Source: Actinokineospora sp. NBRC 105648 (GTDB lineage Bacteria > Actinomycetota > Actinomycetes > Mycobacteriales > Pseudonocardiaceae). From it: DNA of 64,000 nt. The stretch covers positions 1-64,000 of the forward strand of contig NZ_BSTR01000025.1 of assembly GCF_030269645.1 (NCBI RefSeq). Reading direction: 5' to 3'. Both the position numbers and the translations under genes were made by a program. This document shows, piece by piece, positions 18,402-25,153 of the stretch; the stretch's first letter is position 1, and each line of letters begins with the position of its first letter. The notes below the pieces were generated by a model. It saw only the letters and a program-made list of their open reading frames with translations, made no database searches and had not been told where the DNA came from.

Positions 18402-19427
18402 CTACGGGCAGGCCAGGGTCGGCGCGCCGTTGGACGACCCCGCCGACGACAGCGTGCCCAGCGGCGCCCCGCGCAGGCCCAGGATCGCCTGGGCGGTCGC
18501 GCGCGGTGCGGTGCCGGCGTTGAAACCGCTTGCGTCGTAGGCGATCGCGCCGCGCTGGTCGACCGGGCCGGAGCAGGTGACCCGCAACGACACGATGAAC
18601 TGGTGCGCCTTGACCGCGGCGACGACCCGGCCGCTGGCGCGGAAGGCCTGGCCCGCCAGACCGGTGGTGTTCGCGTTCGGGGTGCCGGAACCGTTGCCCA
18701 CGGCCAGACCGCCACCCACCTGCTGCTTGGACTTCAACCAGGTCAACGCTTCCTGGGCGTCGGTGGTGCGACCGGTCGCGATCAGGGCCTGCACCACGAT
18801 GGCGGTGGCGTCGGTGTCGCTGTCGCACGTAGGCGCGCCGTAGAACAGGGGGTAGCCGCCGTCCGGGCACTGAGCGCCCGCGGTGAAGTTCACCGCGGAC
18901 ACTGGGGCACCCGCGGCGGTGCGGTCGAGGGCGATGACGGCGAGCGACTGGGTGAAGGCGTTGCTGTAGTCCCCGTAGATCGAGCGGTCTGAGTAGCGGC
19001 CGGACGGGGTGAGCAGCGAGTTGAGCCGCGCGACCAGGTCGACCCCGCCGAAGGAGGCCGGGTTGCCGCCACGGACCTCGACCGCGAGGGCGGTCTTGGC
19101 GGTGGCGCCCGCGTAGGCCTCGGTGCCGTCGCCGATGTATCCGGTGAGGACGGTGGGCTGCGCGAGCCAGGTCAGCGCTGCGGCGCCGTAATTGTTGGCG
19201 GTCCCGGCCGCGGCGAAGCCGAACACGGCGTCGATGGTCAGACCCGCGTCGGGGTAGGACACGCCGCCGAAGTCGGTCTCCAGGTGGTCGCCGCCGACGA
19301 ACTGGCGGGCCAGCCACCCGGCGGCCGCGTCGGCGCGGTTGTGGGTCGTGGTCGCGACCGCGGCGGGGGCCGCGACGACGGTGGCGCTCAAGCAGGCCAG
19401 GGCGACGAGCGTGGAACGGAGTCTCAT
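18402..19427 (-). CDS. Secreted transcobalamin/intrinsic-factor-like alpha-toroid protein
   Basis: A 341-residue exported protein with signal peptide MRLRSTLVALACLSATVVAA (cut near VAT). The mature part is one alpha/alpha-toroid of the terpenoid cyclase/prenyltransferase-like fold: repeated helical pairs such as AAAGWLARQFVGGDHLE, AALTWLAQP, ALTWLKSKQQVGGGLA and NANTTGLAGQAFRASG. This fold forms the alpha domain of human intrinsic factor and transcobalamin. The cobalamin riboswitch directly upstream and the adjacent ECF importer operon support a role in capturing cobalamin outside the cell (inference). It has no membrane anchor, unlike the related 880-residue protein further upstream. GGAAAGG precedes the ATG. 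Confidence 0.8.
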   Translation of the reverse strand: MRLRSTLVALACLSATVVAAPAAVATTTHNRADAAAGWLARQFVGGDHLETDFGGVSYPDAGLTIDAVFGFAAAGTANNYGAAALTWLAQPTVLTGYIGDGTEAYAGATAKTALAVEVRGGNPASFGGVDLVARLNSLLTPSGRYSDRSIYGDYSNAFTQSLAVIALDRTAAGAPVSAVNFTAGAQCPDGGYPLFYGAPTCDSDTDATAIVVQALIATGRTTDAQEALTWLKSKQQVGGGLAVGNGSGTPNANTTGLAGQAFRASGRVVAAVKAHQFIVSLRVTCSGPVDQRGAIAYDASGFNAGTAPRATAQAILGLRGAPLGTLSSAGSSNGAPTLACP

Positions 19428-19442
19428 GTGGACCTTTCCGGC

Positions 19443-19492
19443 AGCGCGGGCCGGAACAGGCGCCGTGGCACCTGTTGCCCGGCCCGCGCTCC
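19443..19492 (-). terminator. Expression-platform hairpin of the riboswitch
   Basis: AGCGCGGGCCGG and CCGGCCCGCGCT, with inner AACAGG and CCTGTT arms, form a long hairpin between the cobalamin aptamer and the start codon, ending next to the ribosome binding site. It can act as regulated terminator or sequester translation. Confidence 0.65.
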
Positions 19493-19499
19493 ACGACGG

Positions 19500-19640
19500 G
19501 TGGGGGATCTCGGCGCTCGGGGCGGGCGATCGGACTCGCCACCGCCGGGCAGTGGCTCACCGTTGCGGGTCAGTGCCGGACTCTCACCGGACTTCCCCCG
19601 CCACCGGGCGCTATTCGGTTGTGGGCCAAGTCTTTCAGGC
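19500..19640 (-). promoter_or_regulatory. Cobalamin riboswitch for the secreted alpha-toroid gene
   Basis: The minus strand reads GGGGGAAGTCCGGTGAGAGT, CCGGCACTGACCCGCAACGG, TGAGCCACTGCC and GGCGAGTCCGATCGCCCGCC. These are the core blocks of a shorter cobalamin aptamer without the long peripheral arm present in the metE copy. It fills the gap between the S-component gene and the secreted protein gene. Confidence 0.9.
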
Positions 19641-19652
19641 GAACCGCAGCCG

Positions 19653-20549
19653 TCAATCGGCCATCCGGCCGCGCGTGGCGGGCCGAGCGGGCAGGAAGTT
19701 CGGTGGCGTGGCCCCGAAGGTGGGTCGGGTGCCGAAGGACGCCTTGCGCGCGGCCCGGCGGAGGGTGGCCAGCACGGCCGGACCGATCACCAGGATCGCC
19801 ACCGTGTTGGTGATCGCCCGCCCGGTGTCCCAGCCCGCGGTGGAGGTCAGCAGCGTGAACACGGCGAACCGGTGCAGGTTCTCCAGCACCGGGTCGCCGG
19901 GCACGTAGGAGATGTGGCCGTCGTGGTAGGGCACCTCGGCGCCGGTGATGAACGGCCAGAACCACAGGTTCATCAGGAACCCGAACAGGTAGGACACCAC
20001 GATGCCGTAGCCGACCAGCATGGCGATCTCCGCGCGGCCGGTGACCCGGCGCGGCAGCAGGCCCGCCCCCATCCCGATCCACGCCGAGCTGAGCATCTGG
20101 AACGGCAGCCAGGGTCCGACCCCCGCGGTCAGCAGCGCCGAGGCGAACAGCGACGTGCAGCCGAGCACGAAACCGAACCCCGCGCCGAAGACCCGGCCGG
20201 ACAGCACCAGCATGAAGAAGACGGTCTCGATCCCCGCGGTGCCCGCGCCCAGCGGCCGCAGGGCGGCGTTGACCGCCGAGAGCACCCCGAGCATGGCGAG
20301 CGCCTTGGCGTCCATGCCGCCCTCGGAGAGCTCGGCGAGCACGATGACGATCAGGATCGGCAGGATGCCGACGAAGACGAATGGGGCGTCTGGTCCGTGC
20401 TGCATGCTCTGCGGCTCGACCCGGACCAGCAGTGGCCAGATGAACATCATCAGGCCCGCGAGCGAGGCGAGCACCAGGACGGCGGTCGACCGGGGGCCGA
20501 CCCGGACGGCCTGGTCCGCCCGCCCCCACTGCCGCACCCGCGCGCTCAT
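19653..20549 (-). CDS. ECF transporter S component (predicted cobalamin-specific)
   Basis: A 298-residue integral membrane protein, the substrate-binding part of an energy-coupling factor importer. About six hydrophobic helices are visible (for example STAVLVLASLAGLMMFIWPL, FVFVGILPILIVIVLAEL, FFMLVLSGRVFGAGFGFVLG, ALLTAGVGPWLPFQM, VGYGIVVSYLFGFLMNLWFW), with the glycine-rich helix faces usual in S components. The ATG overlaps the stop of the fused ATPase gene as ATGA, so it closes the T-A-S operon. Substrate is inferred from the cobalamin riboswitch at the operon head and the cobalamin-capture-like genes on both sides; the sequence alone does not fix specificity. Confidence 0.88.
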   Translation of the reverse strand: MSARVRQWGRADQAVRVGPRSTAVLVLASLAGLMMFIWPLLVRVEPQSMQHGPDAPFVFVGILPILIVIVLAELSEGGMDAKALAMLGVLSAVNAALRPLGAGTAGIETVFFMLVLSGRVFGAGFGFVLGCTSLFASALLTAGVGPWLPFQMLSSAWIGMGAGLLPRRVTGRAEIAMLVGYGIVVSYLFGFLMNLWFWPFITGAEVPYHDGHISYVPGDPVLENLHRFAVFTLLTSTAGWDTGRAITNTVAILVIGPAVLATLRRAARKASFGTRPTFGATPPNFLPARPATRGRMAD

Positions 20550-22150
20550 CGGGTTCCCTGCGGCAGCGCGGCGGCTACGTCGGCCACGGTCAGCCACTCC
20601 GCGCCGAGGATCTTGGCCACCTGGGTGGCGAACGCGGGCGAGCCGCCGAGCACCTCGGCGGTCGGGCCGTCGGACACGATCTCCCCCTCGGCCAACACGA
20701 CCACGCGGTCGGCGATGGTGGCGACGAACTCCACGTCGTGGGTGGCCACCACGACCGAGCGCCCCTCGGCGGTGAGGGCGGCGATCATCGCGCCGAGCGC
20801 GGCCTTGGCCGGGTAGTCCAGCCCGCGGGTGGGTTCGTCGAGCAGCATGACCCGCGGCGCGGCGGACAACTGCACGGCGAGCACCAGCGCCAACCGCTGT
20901 CCCTCCGACAGATCACGGGGATGGCGAGCCGGGTCGATCCCCGGCGCGAGCCGGTCCAGCAGGGCGCGGCAGGCCCCCGGTTCCGCGCCGGACTCGGCGT
21001 CGGCCGCCGCGCACTCACCGGACACCGTCTCCAGGTAGAGCAGGTCACTGGCGGTCTGCGGCACCAGCCCGACCAGTTCGCGGGCCTTGGCACTGGAGAG
21101 CTGCTTGGGATCGACACCCCCGACGCGCACCGTGCCGCCTTGCCGGGGACCCGATCCCTGCAGGGCCCATAACAGCGAGGACTTGCCGGAACCGTTGCGG
21201 CCCATCATGGCCAGGACCTCGCCCGCACGCAGGTCCAGGTCGACACCGCGCACCGCGACCGCGGGCCCGTAGCGAACCACGACACCACTGCCGGAGAGCA
21301 CTGGCGGCCCGGTGAGCGGCTGGGTGCGCCGAGGGGCGGGCCCTAGATCTGCGCGCAGCGGTGTCGCCGCTCGCCGGGCGTCGCGCACCGACAGCGGCAG
21401 CGGGTCCCACCGCGCCAGCCTGCCCAGCTCGACGATCGGCGGCACCACCGGCATGGTCCGCAACACCTGTTCCGGCACACCGTCCACCACTGTCCCGTCC
21501 CCCGGCACGTAGACCACCCGGTCGGCGAACGGGACCACCCGCTCCATCCGGTGCTCGGCCATCAGCACCGTCGTGCCCAGGTCGTGCACAAGCCGAGCCA
21601 GCGTGGCCAGCACGTCCTCGGCCGCGGTCGGGTCCAGCGCCGAGGTGGGCTCGTCGAGCACCAACACCTTGGGGTGCATGGTGAGCACCGAGCCAACCGC
21701 GACCCGTTGCTGCTGACCGCCGGAGAGCGTGCGCAGCGCGCGCCTGCGCAGCTCGGCGATGCCCAGCAGGTCCAGCGTCTCCTCGACCCGGCGGCGCATG
21801 ACCTGCGGCGACACGCCCAGCTGCTCCATGCCGTAGGCCAGCTCCTCCTCGACGGTGTCGGTCACGAAGCCCGCCAACGGGTCCTGACCCACGACGCCGA
21901 CCAGGTGGGCGAACTCGCGTGGCGGGCGGGAGTGCGTCGGGATCCCGGCCACCGACACCACCCCGTCGAGGTGGCCGCCGGTGAAGTGCGGGACGAGCCC
22001 GTTGACCGTGCCCAGCAGGGTCGACTTGCCCGCCCCGGTCTGGCCCGCGAACAGGACGAGCTCACCCTCACCGATGGACAGGGTGATGTCGGCCAGCACC
22101 GGTTCGGGCTGGCCGTGGTACCAGAAGGTGACCTGGTCCCATTCGATCAC
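20546..22150 (-). CDS. Fused ECF transporter ATPase (A-A') with two ABC domains
   Basis: A 534-residue cytoplasmic protein combining both ATPases of an ECF importer. Domain 1: Walker A GQTGAGKST (about residue 36), signature LSGGQQQRVAVGS, Walker B VLVLDEPTSALDP, H-loop AEHR. Domain 2 (from about residue 290): Walker A GRNGSGKSS, degenerate signature LSEGQRLALVLA, Walker B VMLLDEPTRGLD, H-loop ATHD. Both domains keep catalytic Glu and switch His. The GTG start at 22150 overlaps the T-component stop (GTGA). ATP hydrolysis drives toppling of the S component via the T component. Confidence 0.94.
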   Translation of the reverse strand: MIEWDQVTFWYHGQPEPVLADITLSIGEGELVLFAGQTGAGKSTLLGTVNGLVPHFTGGHLDGVVSVAGIPTHSRPPREFAHLVGVVGQDPLAGFVTDTVEEELAYGMEQLGVSPQVMRRRVEETLDLLGIAELRRRALRTLSGGQQQRVAVGSVLTMHPKVLVLDEPTSALDPTAAEDVLATLARLVHDLGTTVLMAEHRMERVVPFADRVVYVPGDGTVVDGVPEQVLRTMPVVPPIVELGRLARWDPLPLSVRDARRAATPLRADLGPAPRRTQPLTGPPVLSGSGVVVRYGPAVAVRGVDLDLRAGEVLAMMGRNGSGKSSLLWALQGSGPRQGGTVRVGGVDPKQLSSAKARELVGLVPQTASDLLYLETVSGECAAADAESGAEPGACRALLDRLAPGIDPARHPRDLSEGQRLALVLAVQLSAAPRVMLLDEPTRGLDYPAKAALGAMIAALTAEGRSVVVATHDVEFVATIADRVVVLAEGEIVSDGPTAEVLGGSPAFATQVAKILGAEWLTVADVAAALPQGTR

Positions 22151-23292
22151 GCGGGCACCTTCTCGATCTGCGGCCCCGGCACGTCCAGGGCGGCGGCGAA
22201 CGGCGGTTCGGGCGGTGGCGAGAGGAAGGCGGGCAGCACCCCGAGGAGCACACCCGCCAGCGGCGGCCAGGACAGCATCGGCCAGGACAGGACGATCAGC
22301 GACGGGTTGAGGTTGGTCGGGTCGACGCTCGAGGTGGCGAACAAGACCACGGCGACGCCCACACCGCTGGCCGCCACGACGATCTCGGCCAGCGACCACC
22401 GACCCGGCCGGTACCGGCTGCGGTGCACCCGGGCACCCGCGGCGCGGAAACCGATCAACGCCACGACGAGCCCACCGATGAGCACCGGCGCGGCGAGGAA
22501 GCGCGGTGTGGTCCCGTCGAGGGTGGCGTAGACCCCGACGCAGACACCGATCAGGCCCACCACCATCAGCGCGCCGGTGATCAGCCTGGTCCGCGCGCGT
22601 ACCGTGCCCGCACGCCCATACCCTCGCGAGTCCATCGAGGCCGCCAACCGCAGGGAGCGGTCGAGCGCGTCGGCGAGGACCGGGATGACGATGGCCCGCA
22701 ACGCGTGGAACCGCTTGTCGCCGGTGCCGCCCCGCAGCTTGCGGGCCCGGCGCACGCGCAGGGCGCTCTCGGCCAGCTGCGGGAAGACCGACAGCGCGAC
22801 GATCACCGCCGTCCCGGCCTCGTACAGCGCGGACGGCATGGCCTTGAGCAGGCGCTTGGGGTTGGCCAGCGCGTTGGCCGCGCCGAGGCAGACGACCATC
22901 GTCGCCAGGCGCAGACCGTCGTAGAACCCGCCCAGCAGCGACTCGGCCGACACGTCGCCGAGCAGGCGGATGCCCGCGGCCCACTCCGGCAGCGGGATCT
23001 CCGGCAGGCGCAGGACGATCGTCGACCCCTCGGCGCCGCCGAAGACCAGGCGGAAGAACACCCGGAAGAACACGATCACCGCGCCGAGCACGAGGTAGAG
23101 CCGGAAGGCCATCGCCCACGGCGCGTCGGTCCGCCTGGCGACCACGACGTAGCCGACGACGGCCAAGATCGTCAGCAGCAGCCAGGGGTTCGTGGTCCGG
23201 CTCGCCGCGACCGCCAGGCCCAGCGCCCACAGCCACCACGCGCCCGGGTGCAGGTCGCGCGGCAGGAAGTACGTCGTGCGGGCGCCGCCCAC
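22147..23292 (-). CDS. ECF transporter T component
   Basis: The 381-residue membrane scaffold linking the ATPases to the S component. Hydrophobic helices flank a cytosolic helical region with RVRRARKLRGG, FHALRAIVIPVLADALDRS and SMDSRGYGR, which corresponds to the Ala-Arg-Gly type coupling motifs that dock on the ATPases. The GTG at 23292 overlaps the preceding stop by one base (TAGTG) and has AGGGA upstream; a start 14 codons earlier would overlap the upstream gene. It is longer than minimal EcfT proteins (~260), with extra C-terminal helices ending in a Pro-rich tail. Confidence 0.9.
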   Translation of the reverse strand: MGGARTTYFLPRDLHPGAWWLWALGLAVAASRTTNPWLLLTILAVVGYVVVARRTDAPWAMAFRLYLVLGAVIVFFRVFFRLVFGGAEGSTIVLRLPEIPLPEWAAGIRLLGDVSAESLLGGFYDGLRLATMVVCLGAANALANPKRLLKAMPSALYEAGTAVIVALSVFPQLAESALRVRRARKLRGGTGDKRFHALRAIVIPVLADALDRSLRLAASMDSRGYGRAGTVRARTRLITGALMVVGLIGVCVGVYATLDGTTPRFLAAPVLIGGLVVALIGFRAAGARVHRSRYRPGRWSLAEIVVAASGVGVAVVLFATSSVDPTNLNPSLIVLSWPMLSWPPLAGVLLGVLPAFLSPPPEPPFAAALDVPGPQIEKVPA

Positions 23293-24281
23293 TAGGCGTC
23301 CCTGGCGCGTCTGCGGCGCCGGGCCGTCAGCCACGTCGCCGCGGCCAGCAGCACGACCGCGGCGCCTGCCACCCAGGGCGCGTAGTCGCTCGCGCCGGAC
23401 TGCTCCTTGACCACCTGGTTGACGTCGGCGGCGTTCTCCCCGCCGGTGTACGCCACGTTCTGCGCCGGGTCGGCGGTCTGCGGCGCGGCGGAGCCGGACC
23501 TGGGAACCGGCGGCGGCAGCACCCGACCGGCGGGATCACTCGTCAGCGCGGCCGCCGAGGTGGGTGCCGACGCGCCAGTCGGGACAGGGACAGGGGCGCC
23601 CGCCGTCGAGGTGGGTACGGGTGCGGCACCTCGGCCATCGGGGACCGGTGCGGCCGGAACCGGCGGGCTGGGCTGTTTCGCGTTGGGGTCGTCGGAGTCC
23701 GGCGGCGGTTCGACCACCGCGACGCACGGCTGCCCGGACGTACCCGGTCGCACCGGGGCGATGCGGGGAACGGGGTTGGAGTCGGCGGTGGCGTTGAGGG
23801 AGAACGACCAGCCCTCGAAGCCGCCCTGGGTGAAGTCGCGGTTCTTCACGCCCCACTGGCTGTAGGTCCAGGGGCAGTTGTTGCCCGCGTGCCAGTAGGA
23901 CCAGTAGCCCGCGCCGGGTGGTGTGTCCACACAGGACTCGCGGTAGTGCTCCCGGCCCTTGATGGGCAGTTCCTCGACCGCCGAGGGCCGGTTCTCGACC
24001 CGGCAGATGAACGACTCGCCCCACCGGGCCACGCCCGCGACCTGGAAGCCGGCGCCCTTGAGCGCGTCCAGACCGGTCCCCCTTGTGCCCTGGGGGAAGC
24101 AGCGCACGATCGTGGTGCCGCCGAGCTGCTGGAAGTCGACCACCACGGTGACCCCGGTGCCGGTCGCGCAGAACCCGGGCTGCCCCTTGGTGTGGTCGAC
24201 GGCGAGGGCGGGCCACGGGCTCACGGCGGCCACCGCCGCGGTGACCGCCGTGAGGACGAGGAGCTTGGCGAACCGGGTCAC
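23292..24281 (-). CDS. Membrane-anchored DUF4430/transcobalamin-beta-like protein
   Basis: A 329-residue exported protein. The signal peptide (VTRFAKLLVLTAVTAAVAAV) is followed by a domain with GVTVVVDFQQLGG, LDALKGAGFQVAG, FICRVENRPS, YWSYWHAGNNCPWTYS and GGFEGWSFSLN. These resemble the small beta domain (DUF4430) that completes the cobalamin site of transcobalamins. Five or more cysteines could form disulfides. A long Pro/Ala/Val-rich linker leads to one membrane helix and an RRRRRARDA tail, so the domain is displayed from the membrane. The start overlaps its paralogue's stop as GTGA. Cobalamin binding is inferred from family resemblance and the riboswitch operon. Confidence 0.78.
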   Translation of the reverse strand: MTRFAKLLVLTAVTAAVAAVSPWPALAVDHTKGQPGFCATGTGVTVVVDFQQLGGTTIVRCFPQGTRGTGLDALKGAGFQVAGVARWGESFICRVENRPSAVEELPIKGREHYRESCVDTPPGAGYWSYWHAGNNCPWTYSQWGVKNRDFTQGGFEGWSFSLNATADSNPVPRIAPVRPGTSGQPCVAVVEPPPDSDDPNAKQPSPPVPAAPVPDGRGAAPVPTSTAGAPVPVPTGASAPTSAAALTSDPAGRVLPPPVPRSGSAAPQTADPAQNVAYTGGENAADVNQVVKEQSGASDYAPWVAGAAVVLLAAATWLTARRRRRARDA

Positions 24282-25153
24282 TGCACCGTCAGGGTCGCGG
24301 TCGAGTAGACCGAGCCGCCGGTGCCGGTGGCCTTCACCGTGTAGGTGTAGGTCCCCTTCGCCGTCGGGGTGATGGACTGCGTGCCGCCGGGGTTGGCCAA
24401 CGCGCCGGTCCAGGTGCCGCCGCCGGTGGTGGGCGAGACGGCGAAGGCGGTGACCGCGGTGGCGTTGGTCGAGGTCCAGGTCAACGTCGTGCTCTGGCCG
24501 AGGTTGATCTTGCGGTCCAGGTCGTCGACGGACAGGCTCACCGTCGGGTTGCTCGCGCCCACCGCGGGGTTGGTCGGCGTGACGTCGGGGGCGGGGTTGG
24601 TCGAGGCGGTCTTGTTCAGCGAGAACGACCAGCCCTCGAAGCCGCCGGGGACCACGTTGCGGTTGAGCGCGCCGTAGCTGCTGTAGGTCCACGTGCTGCC
24701 CGACCCGTTGGCGTGCCAGTAGGACCAGTACGCCTCGGCGGGCGGGGTGAACGCGCACGCCTCCTTGTAGGTGGGGTTGGAGGTGCGCGGGATCGTCTCG
24801 GTGGACGACGGCCGGTTCTCCAGCCTGCACACGAATCCCAAGCCCCACTGGGCGGTCCCGGCCACCGCGATGCCCGCGTCCTGCAGCGCCTTGATCCCGG
24901 TGCGCTGGGTGCCCGGGCTGGCGTTGGGCGAGCAGCGGGTGATGGTCGGCGCGGCGGTGCCGCCGTTGCCGTCGAGGTCGTTGAAGTCGATCACGACGGT
25001 GACCCCGCTCAGCGAGTCCGCGCCGGTGCAGATCCCGGCGTAGCCCTTGGTCGGGTCGATCGCCGAGGCCGGCGCGGACCCGACGACGGCCAGCCCGGCG
25101 GCCAGCCCGAGGGCGGAGGCCAGTCCGGCGAACAGCGTGGAGATCCTTCTCAT
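24278..25153 (-). CDS. Secreted DUF4430/transcobalamin-beta-like protein with Ig-like tail
   Basis: A 291-residue exported protein and paralogue of the next gene: GVTVVIDFNDLDG, IKALQDAGIAVAG, FVCRLENRPSS, YWSYWHANGSGSTWTYS and GGFEGWSFSLN line up with it. The signal peptide is MRRISTLFAGLASALGLAAG (cut near ASA). Instead of a Pro-rich linker and membrane helix, the C-terminal third is an Ig-like domain (VSLSVDDLDRK to the end at TATLTVQ). It thus looks like a soluble or wall-associated partner. ATGA overlap with the large alpha-toroid gene shows cotranscription. Confidence 0.78.
   Translation of the reverse strand: MRRISTLFAGLASALGLAAGLAVVGSAPASAIDPTKGYAGICTGADSLSGVTVVIDFNDLDGNGGTAAPTITRCSPNASPGTQRTGIKALQDAGIAVAGTAQWGLGFVCRLENRPSSTETIPRTSNPTYKEACAFTPPAEAYWSYWHANGSGSTWTYSSYGALNRNVVPGGFEGWSFSLNKTASTNPAPDVTPTNPAVGASNPTVSLSVDDLDRKINLGQSTTLTWTSTNATAVTAFAVSPTTGGGTWTGALANPGGTQSITPTAKGTYTYTVKATGTGGSVYSTATLTVQ

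Noticed and set aside
18123-18523. Plus-strand frame as a functional condensation-type protein
   Set aside because: It is the NRPS relic running into the 3' end of a minus-strand gene; the catalytic HHxxxDG is absent.
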